Shown here: positions 36,906-44,790 of the stretch, piece after piece | How positions within the stretch are numbered: position 1 is the stretch's first letter | Layout of the letters: every line of letters starts with the position of its first letter | Origin: CAWJKP01 sp963843465 | GTDB lineage: Bacteria; Planctomycetota; Planctomycetia; Pirellulales; Thermoguttaceae | Length of the DNA: 64,000 nucleotides | Reading direction: 5' to 3' | Assembly: GCA_963843465.1 (NCBI GenBank) | Contig: CAWJKP010000006.1 | Coordinates: 1-64,000 of the forward strand | Program-made: the position numbers and the translations under genes | Notes under the pieces: generated by a model | Database searches by the model: none | Told to the model about the DNA's origin: nothing | The model's input: only the letters and a program-made list of their open reading frames with translations

Positions 36906-38660
36906 TCACTGCTTCAGTACGCGCATCAACTCCGCCAACGACGTGACGCCCTTGGCCACCAACACGATCCCTTCTTCCTGAAGGCTCCTCATGCCCGCCT
37001 TGCGGGCCGCCTGGCGGAGCAGGTCCAGCTTGGGGCTGGCGGCCAGGGTCTTGCGGACCGTGTCGTCGACCAGCAAAAGCTCGAAGATCGCCGTGCGACC
37101 GACGTAGCCGACGTCGATACACTCGGGGCAAATCTCGCGTTTCTCCCCTTCCGCCGGAGGCTGCGGCGGGCGGTAAAAGGCCTCCACCCTGCCCCCGGGA
37201 ATCCCCAGCTTCTGCAACATCTCCGGCGCGGGGGGATAGGCCTCTTTACACCGCGGACAAAGCTTGCGGATCAAACGCTGGTTGAGCACGGCCGTGATGC
37301 CCCGGGCAAACTCCGCAGGGGGCACCTTCAAGGCCAGCACCCGCAACAAGGCCTCGGCACCATCCTTGGCCCGGATCGTGCTCACGATCAGGCGGTTCTT
37401 GGGGATCGCGTCGCACAACAGACTGACCGTCTCGCCGTTGACCAGGTCGCGGACCACGACCACGTTGGGATCCTGGAAAAGAACCTCCGGCAACACGGTG
37501 GCGGGCGTCTGGCCTTCGGCCGCCTTGTAGGTCGTCACGCGGACGTTCTCCACCTCCTCGTAGCGGTTGGCGGCTTCTTCCACGGCATAGAACTCGCGCG
37601 TGAAGCGATCGGAGCTGCGGATGATCACGCTGGTCGTGCTCCGCAGACCGCCGGCCGGCATGGCCGAGATGAGAAAGAAACCCTGCTGGCGGGCCATGAT
37701 CTCGCGGACCTGCTCCTCCATCTTGGACCGCATGCCCAGGGCTTCCAGGCTATCGAAGCGGACTTTCCTGCCTTCCAGTTGCACGAGCACCCGCTCGCCG
37801 GTCGGGCTGCCCTGGGTGAAGATCATGGCCGCGTACTTCTCCGAGGCGTATTGGGCGGCGAAGCGGCCTTCCTGGCGGCTCTGGCGATCCTCGGGGTTCA
37901 GCCCGGAGAGCAGTTTGAGCGTAGCCAGGAGGGGGTCGCCCAGCTCGCGGTCGCGGGCCGCGCCCTCCTGCCAGACGCCGTCGACCATATGCTTCACACC
38001 CATGCCCTGCTGCGTGTAGTCGAGCATGATCGCCTCCGCGCGGCGGAAGAGGGCGTCGGCCAAGAGCACGCGGGTGTTGGTGAAGCCGGGCGACTGCCGC
38101 GCGGAGAGCACGCGGACGTTGTCTTCGCGCTCCGTGCCCGCCGACGCGGTGAGGATTATCGGAGGTCCGGCCTCGCGGGGATCTTGCTTCTTCGCCGCAA
38201 TCTTCAACCCCACCAGCTTGCCGTGCTCGGAAAGCCAGTGCCGCAGATGGTCGGGGGTCAGCACGCGCTCGTCGTCGGAGAGCTTGCGGTTGCGAACGAT
38301 CACGTAGGCCGCCAGCGGCCCGGCGTAAGCGATCACCAGCAGGGGGAACCCCAGCCAGAACCAGGGCAGCAGCAAGTGCAACAGCAGTGCGCCGGCGAAG
38401 CTGCCGAAAAGGACGGGGTTCCAGCGGAGATAATTGGTGTGGTGCTCCTGGGCGTCGCGGCTGACCCAGTCGGTCGTGCCGCACCAGGCCAGAAAGACCA
38501 GCCAGCAGACGAGGATCTTGCTCCAGTTGAGGTAACTGCCGGGCCCGCTCCAGCCGTTGGTCAGGGGGTACGCCGGCCAGGTGGTTTGGGCCATGAGCTG
38601 CGAGGAATTGCTCAGCTCGAAGGCTGCCGCGATCAAGGGTAGGAGCAACCAGCGACGCAT
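36906..38660 (-). CDS. Membrane-anchored GspE/PilB-like protein with degenerate ATPase motifs
   Basis: 584 residues: signal-like N-terminus, then two or three membrane helices (ILVCWLVFLAWCG, FAGALLLHLLLPWFWLGFPLLVIAYAG), a GspE-type N2 domain, and a C-terminal ATPase-like domain. The Walker A position reads PAGGLRSTT (335-343), where GxxGSGKTT is expected, so the lysine is Arg. The Walker B region reads DPNVVVVRDLVNGET in place of DPDVIMVGEIRDxET. The zinc-binding CPRC (468-471) and a second ICPEC are kept. It overlaps the pilT stop by one base, so the two are translationally coupled. It probably acts as a structural or regulatory partner rather than an ATPase. Confidence 0.8.
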   Translation of the reverse strand: MRRWLLLPLIAAAFELSNSSQLMAQTTWPAYPLTNGWSGPGSYLNWSKILVCWLVFLAWCGTTDWVSRDAQEHHTNYLRWNPVLFGSFAGALLLHLLLPWFWLGFPLLVIAYAGPLAAYVIVRNRKLSDDERVLTPDHLRHWLSEHGKLVGLKIAAKKQDPREAGPPIILTASAGTEREDNVRVLSARQSPGFTNTRVLLADALFRRAEAIMLDYTQQGMGVKHMVDGVWQEGAARDRELGDPLLATLKLLSGLNPEDRQSRQEGRFAAQYASEKYAAMIFTQGSPTGERVLVQLEGRKVRFDSLEALGMRSKMEEQVREIMARQQGFFLISAMPAGGLRSTTSVIIRSSDRFTREFYAVEEAANRYEEVENVRVTTYKAAEGQTPATVLPEVLFQDPNVVVVRDLVNGETVSLLCDAIPKNRLIVSTIRAKDGAEALLRVLALKVPPAEFARGITAVLNQRLIRKLCPRCKEAYPPAPEMLQKLGIPGGRVEAFYRPPQPPAEGEKREICPECIDVGYVGRTAIFELLLVDDTVRKTLAASPKLDLLRQAARKAGMRSLQEEGIVLVAKGVTSLAELMRVLKQ

Positions 38661-39819
38661 CAGAGGATCCCGGGTTCTTTGATCTCGATGCCCTTCAGCG
38701 CCATCTTCAAGGCTTCGGGGTTGGGGGCCACCTCGAAGGCCGTCGCCCGATCGACCATTCGGCCTTGCACCAGGTTCTTCAGGCTCATGGTAAAGTCCTG
38801 CATTCCTTCGTTGTACCCGATGCGGATGGCGTCGCCCAGTTGCTCATCCCGGCTCTCCAGGATCAATTTCTTGACCGTCGGCGTGAAGGTCATCACCTCG
38901 CAGGTCGGCACCCGCTGGATGCCCGGCACGATCGAAGGCAGCAGTTTCTGCGCAATGATGGCCTTCATGTTGAAGACCAGTGCGCTGCGGATCGCGCTGT
39001 GCAGCCCTTCCGGGAACAGGTCGAGGATGCGGCCGATGGTGCTGGGGGCCGTCGAGGCGTGAATCGTGCCGAACACCAGGTGACCCGTCTCGGCCGCCTG
39101 GATGGCCGTCTCGAAGGTCTCCCGGTCGCGCATTTCGCCCACCAGCATCACGTCCGGGTCCTCGCGGACGGCGTGTTTCATGCCGATCATGAAGTCTTTC
39201 ACGTCCTGGCCGATCTCCCGCTGGTTGATCAGGCTCTTGTCGTCGGTGAAGGTGAACTCGATGGGGTCTTCCAGCGTGATGATGTGGTCGCGGTAGTTGT
39301 GGTTGATCCAGTCCAGCATCGAGGCGATGGTGGTGCTCTTGCCGGACCCGGTGACGCCAGCCAGGAGGATCATGCCCTGGTCGAACTTGCAGAGTTCTTC
39401 CAGGATCGGCGGCAGGTGCAACCCCTCGAAGTTGGGGATCTTGTTGTTCACCCGCCGGGCGACCAGCCCCATGTGGCCCATCTGCTGGAGGACATTCACG
39501 CGGAATCGCCATCGCGTGCCGTCGACCACGAGGATGTGGGCGAAGTCGATGCCGCCGTCCTCGTCATAGATTCTCCGCCGACGCTCCTTCAAGCGGGGGT
39601 CCGCATCGATCAGGCTCAGCAGCAGCCGCGTCATCTCCTCGTCGTCGATGGGTCCGCGGTTGAGCGGTTTGAGCGAGCCGGCCACGCGAACGTGCGGCGG
39701 CGCGCCGACCTTCAAGTGCAGGTCGCTGCCTTCGAGTTTCACCAGGCGCGGAACAACTTGTCGACTTCCAGGGTATCGCCGCGCTGTTGATCCTGTTGGG
39801 TTTCGCTTGTCGTGGCCAT
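38660..39819 (-). CDS. pilT: Twitching-motility ATPase PilT, frameshift near 39745
   Basis: About 386 residues when joined. The true N-terminus is ATG 39819 (MATTSETQQDQQRGDTLEVDKLFRA, GAGGAG upstream), which hits a stop at once; homology continues from VKLEGSDLHLKVGAPPHVRV in the next frame. One missing C (GCC to GCCC) near 39745 fixes this. Walker A GVTGSGKSTT, Asp box LEDPIEF, Walker B VREDPDVMLVGEMRDRET, and His box GTIHASTA are intact. PilT powers pilus retraction. It is followed directly by the PilB-like gene. Confidence 0.9.
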
Positions 39820-39835
39820 CGGCGTTGCTCTCCTC

Positions 39836-39932
39836 TCTGTAGGGAACGCGCTGCGTGGCGTTCCGAGTGCCCGAACAAGCGGCCGTTGGTGCCGCGGAAC
39901 GCCACGGAGGGCGTTTCCTTCAGAGGAAAATT
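39836..39932. repeat. Inverted repeat GTAGGGAACGC..GGCGTTCC
   Basis: Left arm TGTAGGGAACGCGCTGCGTG and right arm GGAACGCCACGGAGGGCGTT, spaced by about 45 bp. A fragment of the same family (GGAACGCCACAGAGGGCGTT) lies near 22526. Confidence 0.7.
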
Positions 39933-39967
39933 GTACAAAGTTATTACTGAAGCGCACCCCAAAAGGT

Positions 39968-40744
39968 TCAATGGTTTCCCAGTCTCACGGGGATCCCCCG
40001 CTTTTGCATCGCGAGTTTGGTCTGGAGGATGGTGAACTGGCCGTAATGGAAGATGCTGGCGGCCAGGGCGGCGTCGGCCCCGCCCAGCAAGATGGCGTCG
40101 GCCAGGTGATCGGGGTTGCCGGCCCCGCCGCTGGCGACCACGGGGATCGAGACGGCGGCAGCGACGGCGGCGGTGATCTCCAGGTCGTAGCCGTCTTGGG
40201 TGCCGTCGGCGTCCATCGAGGTGAGCACGATCTCGCCGGCGCCCAACTGTTCGACCTCGCGAGCCCAGGCGACGGCCTCCAACCCGGTGCCGATGCGGCC
40301 GCCGTTGATGTGGACCTCCCAGAACTCGCGGCCCTCTTTCTGGACCCGCTTGGGATCGATGTTCACGACGATGCACTGGCTGCCGAACTTCCGCGCTGCC
40401 TGGCGCACCAACTGCGGCTGGCGGCAGGCGGCCGAGTTGATCGAGACCTTGTCGCTGCCCGCCAAGAGCAGGGCGCGGATGTCGTCCAGGGTGCGGATGC
40501 CGCCGCCGACGGTCAGGGGCATGAAGACCACTTCGGCCGTGCGGCGGACAACGTCGAGGATGATCTCGCGGCCCTCGTGACTGGCCGTGATGTCGAGAAA
40601 CACCAACTCGTCGGCCCCCTCCTGCTCGTAGCGGGCGGCGACCTCCACGGGGTCTCCCGCATCGCGGAGATTGAGGAAATTGGTGCCTTTGACGACCCGG
40701 CCCCGGTTCACGTCGAGACAGGGAATCACGCGCTTGGCGAGCAT
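39968..40744 (-). CDS. hisF: Imidazole glycerol phosphate synthase subunit HisF
   Basis: 258 residues, usual length. The cyclase subunit turns PRFAR plus ammonia from HisH into IGP and AICAR. TIM-barrel signatures: RVIPCLDVNRGRVVKGTNF with catalytic Asp11, the phosphate site PLTVGGGIRTLDD, and SMDADGTQDGYD with Asp130, and ASGGAGNPDHL. Stands alone; hisH and other his genes are not in the window. Confidence 0.95.
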   Translation of the reverse strand: MLAKRVIPCLDVNRGRVVKGTNFLNLRDAGDPVEVAARYEQEGADELVFLDITASHEGREIILDVVRRTAEVVFMPLTVGGGIRTLDDIRALLLAGSDKVSINSAACRQPQLVRQAARKFGSQCIVVNIDPKRVQKEGREFWEVHINGGRIGTGLEAVAWAREVEQLGAGEIVLTSMDADGTQDGYDLEITAAVAAAVSIPVVASGGAGNPDHLADAILLGGADAALAASIFHYGQFTILQTKLAMQKRGIPVRLGNH

Positions 40745-41154
40745 GGGGGCCTTGCAGGGAGAGACTCGGTCGGTACCGCCCGGTCTGGCGGCTTTCCCAA
40801 AATCTTACTGTAAGCCGCCACGGTCGCCCGGTCAACCGGGCTAGCGGTCAGCGATCAGCGGTCAGCAAGCCGCGCCGGGCCGTGCCGGCCCGGATGTGCA
40901 TGGGTTAAATGGTTCGTCGCGCTCGGCTAATGGTCTATCCCACCTTTTCTGGCGGGTAGTATAATGGGGTGACTCAAACGGGGAAGGCCACCACGCGGTT
41001 GGTCCCCTAGGTTAGGCTTCAGCATAACATAACCTGTGATAGGGCCAGATGTTATGCTAAAGCATAACCTACGGCCTAGGAGAGGGTGTTATGCTAAAGC
41101 ATAACCTACGCGGTGCGCGTAACCGATTGCTTCAGGGTTTGCAAGGAGTTGCCG
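40745..41154. other. Intergenic region rich in repeats
   Basis: No supported gene before 41155. It contains a GCGGTCAGCGATCAGCGGTC stutter near 40851 and three family A palindromic units at 41008-41109. An ORF starting at 41091 begins with the repeat-derived MLKHNL and is rejected. Confidence 0.6.
41008..41109. repeat. Family A palindromic repeat, locus 4 (three units)
   Basis: TAGGTTAGGCTTCAGCATAAC, then two copies of GTTATGCTAAAGCATAACCT(AC) at 41051-41072 and 41088-41109. This is the densest cluster of the family in the window. Confidence 0.85.
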
Positions 41155-41520
41155 ATGAGCCAGGCATCACGTCGTCCGGATCGCATGTCGCACGAGTCGA
41201 ACAAGAAGGGGGCCATTTTATCGCCGTCGCGAATGGTGGCGCTCGTGTTGGCGATCGCCGTAGGGGTGGTCGCTTACCACGAATTCCAGGTCCGCAGTGC
41301 GTTCGACGAGACTCTCAAAAGGGTTCTGGATCGCGTGCCGGCCGGCCAGGAAAGCACGCTGCTGATGAAGGACATGCCTGAGTATTTGCAGGGCTCGCCG
41401 CAGCATTCCACGCCCCAGGCCGATGTGGACGCCTATACCTGGAAGGGATGGGTCTTCTCCTACGAAATCCGGTTGACCCACGAGCCGGATGGTTATGTCC
41501 ACAAGGTGCAAAGCCACTAA
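41155..41520 (+). CDS. Small single-span membrane protein
   Basis: 121 residues from ATG 41155, with AAGGAG 6 nt upstream; an upstream ATG at 41113 has no such site. A hydrophilic N-terminus precedes one helix (MVALVLAIAVGVVAYHEF), then an extracytoplasmic domain of about 75 residues (ESTLLMKDMPEYLQG, YTWKGWVFSYEIRLTHEPDGY). No family recognised. Confidence 0.65.
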   Translation: MSQASRRPDRMSHESNKKGAILSPSRMVALVLAIAVGVVAYHEFQVRSAFDETLKRVLDRVPAGQESTLLMKDMPEYLQGSPQHSTPQADVDAYTWKGWVFSYEIRLTHEPDGYVHKVQSH

Positions 41521-41595
41521 AACGGCTTGAACAACGGGGCAAGGTGGGATATTCTAAATTGTTTCCGCTGCGAAACTTACACCCCCCTTATTGAT

Positions 41596-41673
41596 GGGGA
41601 AAAGGGGACAGGCACCTTTTGTGCGGAGCACCCGAAGGGCCGTTCCGGCAAAAGGTGCCTGTCCCCTTTTCCC
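41596..41673. repeat. Inverted repeat GGGGACAGGCACCTTTTG
   Basis: Arms at 41596-41621 and 41649-41673 (GGGGACAGGCACCTTTTG and its complement), extended by GGGGAAAA/TTTTCCC. It lies 27 bp upstream of the likely ilvB start. An open frame runs through its right half, which could mislead start prediction. Confidence 0.85.
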
Positions 41674-41699
41674 GCGCGACTGCCCCAGGAGTAGACTCT

Positions 41700-43484
41700 G
41701 TGGCCACGCAAGAGACGACCGGACCCGGCAAAGCTTCCGGGCTGCAACTGATCAGCGGCGCCGATGTCGTCGTCCAGTCGTTGGTGAATCACGGGGTGGA
41801 TACCGTCTTCGCCTACCCGGGCGGGGCGAGCATACCCCTGCACCAGGCCCTGACCCGCTTCCGCGGCAAGGTTCGCGTGGTCCTGCCGCGGCACGAGCAG
41901 GGCGGCGGCTTCGCGGCCCAAGGATACGCCCGCTCGACGGGCCGAGTGGGCGTCTGCATGGCCACCAGCGGCCCGGGCGCGACCAACCTCGTCACGGCCA
42001 TCGCCGACGCCAAGCTCGACAGCGTCCCGCTGGTGGCCATCACCGGCCAGGTGGGCACCGCCGTGATCGGCACCGATGCCTTCCAGGAGACGCCGATCGT
42101 CGAGGTCTGCCGCAGCGTCACCAAGCACCACTACCTGGTCACCGATCCGGCCGACCTGGCCCGCGTCGTTCGCGAGGCCTTTTACATCGCCAGCACGGGC
42201 CGGCCCGGCCCGGTGCTCATCGACATACCGAAGAACGTGCAGTTGGCCCAGATCGTCCCCGACTACGACGTCCCCATGAACCTGCCGGGCTACAGCGGCC
42301 AGCCGCCGCGGGCCACGGACCAGGAGATCCGCACCATCGCCGAGGCAATCCGCAAGTCGAAGCGCCCGGTGATCTACGCCGGCGGAGGCGTGATCGCCGC
42401 CGGCGCGGCCGCCGAGCTTGGCGAGTTGGTCCGCAAGACGGGCATCCCCGTGACCATGACCCTCATGGGCCTGGGCGGCTTCCCCGGCGATGATCCCCTC
42501 TCCTTGGACATGCTGGGCATGCACGGCAGCGTCTACGCCAACCTTGCGGTGAGCGAGGCCGACCTGCTCCTGGCCCTCGGCGTGCGCTTCGACGACCGCG
42601 TGACCGGCAAGGTCTCCGAGTTCGCCAAGCACGGCAAGATCGTCCACGTGGAGATCGACCCTTCGGAGGTCAACAAGATCAAGGAGGTCGACATCCCCGT
42701 GGTCAGCGACGTGAAGTTCGCCCTGGCCGAGTTGAACAAGATCGTCCAGCCGCCGGAGGCCGGCCTGGCCCCGTGGACCAAGCGTCTCGACGGCTGGAAG
42801 AAGTCGGACCCCTTCCAGTACAACGAAGATTCCTCGGACATTCTCGCGCAGCACGCCATCCGCACGCTCTGGCGGTTGACCGAGGACCGCCGGACGATCA
42901 TCAGCGTGGGCGTGGGCCAGCACCAGATGTGGGCCGCGCAGTTCTACAAGTTTCGCCGGCCGCGGACCTTTCTTTCCAGCTCCGGCCTGGGGACCATGGG
43001 TTTCGGCCTGCCCGCGGCGATCGGGGCCAAGATCGCCCACCCCGACACGCTGGTGGTCGACATCGACGGCGACGGCAGCTTGTTGATGAACGTCCAGGAG
43101 ATGGCCACCTGCTTCTGCGAGAAGGTCCCGGTGAAGGTGCTGCTGCTGAACAACCAGCACCTGGGCATGGTCGTGCAATGGGAGGACCGCTTCCACGCCT
43201 CCAACCGCGCCCACACCTACCTCGGCCCGATCGACCATCCCGAGGCGGTCGGCCGCGGGACGGGCATCGGCCCCGATCAGCGTTATCCGGACTTCGTCGC
43301 CGTCGCCGCCGGCTTCGGCTGGAAAGGCCGTTTCGTCCGCCAGAAGAACGAGTTGGAAGACGCGCTGCGCGAGATGATCGACTCGCCCGGACCGTACCTG
43401 CTCGACGTGGCCGTGCCCTACCAGGAGCACGTCTTGCCCATGATCCCCTCGGGAATGACGGTGAGGGAGCTGATAAAACGCTAA
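41700..43484 (+). CDS. ilvB: Acetolactate synthase large subunit
   Basis: 594 residues from GTG 41700 (AGGAG 9 nt upstream); a longer frame from 41619 reads through the palindrome and is rejected. ThDP-dependent enzyme of valine, leucine and isoleucine synthesis. Motifs: AYPGGASIPLHQAL, catalytic Glu in RHEQGGGFAAQGYAR, SGPGATNLVTAIADA, the FAD/middle domain VIYAGGGVIAAGAAAEL, and the ThDP-binding DIDGDGSLLMNVQEMATC...LNNQHLGMV. No small subunit (ilvN) lies next to it. Confidence 0.93.
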   Translation: MATQETTGPGKASGLQLISGADVVVQSLVNHGVDTVFAYPGGASIPLHQALTRFRGKVRVVLPRHEQGGGFAAQGYARSTGRVGVCMATSGPGATNLVTAIADAKLDSVPLVAITGQVGTAVIGTDAFQETPIVEVCRSVTKHHYLVTDPADLARVVREAFYIASTGRPGPVLIDIPKNVQLAQIVPDYDVPMNLPGYSGQPPRATDQEIRTIAEAIRKSKRPVIYAGGGVIAAGAAAELGELVRKTGIPVTMTLMGLGGFPGDDPLSLDMLGMHGSVYANLAVSEADLLLALGVRFDDRVTGKVSEFAKHGKIVHVEIDPSEVNKIKEVDIPVVSDVKFALAELNKIVQPPEAGLAPWTKRLDGWKKSDPFQYNEDSSDILAQHAIRTLWRLTEDRRTIISVGVGQHQMWAAQFYKFRRPRTFLSSSGLGTMGFGLPAAIGAKIAHPDTLVVDIDGDGSLLMNVQEMATCFCEKVPVKVLLLNNQHLGMVVQWEDRFHASNRAHTYLGPIDHPEAVGRGTGIGPDQRYPDFVAVAAGFGWKGRFVRQKNELEDALREMIDSPGPYLLDVAVPYQEHVLPMIPSGMTVRELIKR

Positions 43485-43497
43485 AGCGGGCCGGCGA

Positions 43498-43535
43498 TTC
43501 CCCCTCTCCCTCCGGGAGAGGGTCGGGGTGAGGGG
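43498..43535. repeat. CCTCTCCC/GGGAGAGG hairpin
   Basis: CCCTCTCCC-TCC-GGGAGAGGG followed by TCGGGGTGAGGGG, just after ilvB; same family as near 22820, 27455 and 44755. A terminator role for ilvB is possible but no T-run follows. Confidence 0.55.
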
Positions 43536-43713
43536 AATCTACCAGAGACTCGGCCATTCTTCGCCGCAGGCGCGGGGACGGCAAGACGCGAAATGAGGAA
43601 CGCGCCGGCCATAATAGAGGTCAGAAGAGGTGTGGAGAACCACTGTGCCCATGTCTTAGCGTGGAAACGGTTCCTGCCACCTTTGTTTGCTCCCCGCCCC
43701 GTTTTCTCCGTCT

Positions 43714-44502
43714 CTATCTTCCCCGTTCCACAAACAGCGGCGGCATCCTGTCAAACTGTAGCAACCATTTGAAGTTTGGGTCACTCTCTTCGTGCGGCGG
43801 GATCTTACCCATCAGCACGCCGTGACGCGGATTAAGCATCAGATGCCCGCTTTCCTTCTGATACCACCGCATGGCGTTGCTGACAAACTCGGCGTCATCC
43901 TTCCCACGAATGCCCGAACTCGTGAAGCCCCGGCGAACGGCCGTCGCAATACGGTGGCGAACCTCGGGATCTCGACACTTGAAATACGCCTCGCCGAGGA
44001 GCAACACGGGGTCTTTCAGCTTCATTTCCCCCTTCTCCGCCAAGTAAAACTCGACGAAACGAGAGTACCAAATGCAGTCGGGACAGCGTGTTGAAAGCGT
44101 CTTCAGAACGATATCTCGGTCGCCCGAATCCACGATGGACTGCATCATATAGCTGAAAACGTCCTTGGTGAAGGGACTCCAGTCGTTCTCATCCGTCGGC
44201 AGCGTTCCGCACGTCGCCGCCAATTGGCGCAGATCCCCCGCAGACAGATTGCTCGTTACAATGTGATAAAGCGTGTGAGTTAAAATCTCGTTCTTGAATC
44301 CGTACTTCGCTACGTACGCGGGGCCCTGTGTCGTCTTGTGCGCAGCGTCGAGAAGTGATTCGTATTGGCTCTGGATTGCGAGCATCCTGGGCGAGTTCCA
44401 AGACGTTATCCGCTGACTCCATTCGTAGCCGAGCGTCATCACGAGAAGTGCGAAAACCGTGGCGGCGGCAACAAACAGGCGCCGGCATGTTCGTCGGTTC
44501 AT
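43714..44502 (-). CDS. Membrane-anchored protein of unknown function
   Basis: 262 residues. One N-terminal membrane anchor (RLFVAAATVFALLVMTLGY) and a mostly helical soluble domain with paired cysteines (STRCPDCIWYSRFVEFYLAEKG). Helical-repeat appearance (LLLGEAYFKCRDPEVRHRIATAVRRGF) hints at HEAT/TPR-like packing. Lower G+C than its neighbours. No family recognised. Confidence 0.6.
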   Translation of the reverse strand: MNRRTCRRLFVAAATVFALLVMTLGYEWSQRITSWNSPRMLAIQSQYESLLDAAHKTTQGPAYVAKYGFKNEILTHTLYHIVTSNLSAGDLRQLAATCGTLPTDENDWSPFTKDVFSYMMQSIVDSGDRDIVLKTLSTRCPDCIWYSRFVEFYLAEKGEMKLKDPVLLLGEAYFKCRDPEVRHRIATAVRRGFTSSGIRGKDDAEFVSNAMRWYQKESGHLMLNPRHGVLMGKIPPHEESDPNFKWLLQFDRMPPLFVERGR

Positions 44503-44790
44503 GGATTAGCTCCCGCGAATGTTTCTTGTTTCGTTCTAAGGCTGAATATCGTCATAGCCAGCTCCGGCACATTTGGCCCAGGGAAAAGTGTGACCCAGGA
44601 AAGGAGAACGTGTCAGAAACCGTTGTTCACGCGTCCTGATGCCTTTCACGCTCAATGACCGTTCCTAACACCTCTTCCTGACCCTGTCTCCGCGTCCCCA
44701 TGTCACCGTGTCCCCGCGTCCGCTGCGAAGATTGGCCGAGCCTCTGGTGGGCTCCCCTCACCCGTACCCTCTCCCGGATGGAGAGGGGGA
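44503..44790. other. Intergenic region
   Basis: No gene seen. A CTCACCC..CCCTCTCCCGGATGGAGAGG-type hairpin lies at about 44757-44790, just after the lactate permease stop. Confidence 0.45.

Noticed and set aside
36897..38642. A 581-residue plus-strand frame opposite the PilB-like gene
   Set aside because: Antisense shadow; the minus-strand frame has coherent membrane and ATPase-like features.
41091..41381. 96-residue frame starting MLKHNLRG
   Set aside because: The start lies in a family A palindrome, and a better-supported gene (ATG 41155) occupies the region in another frame.
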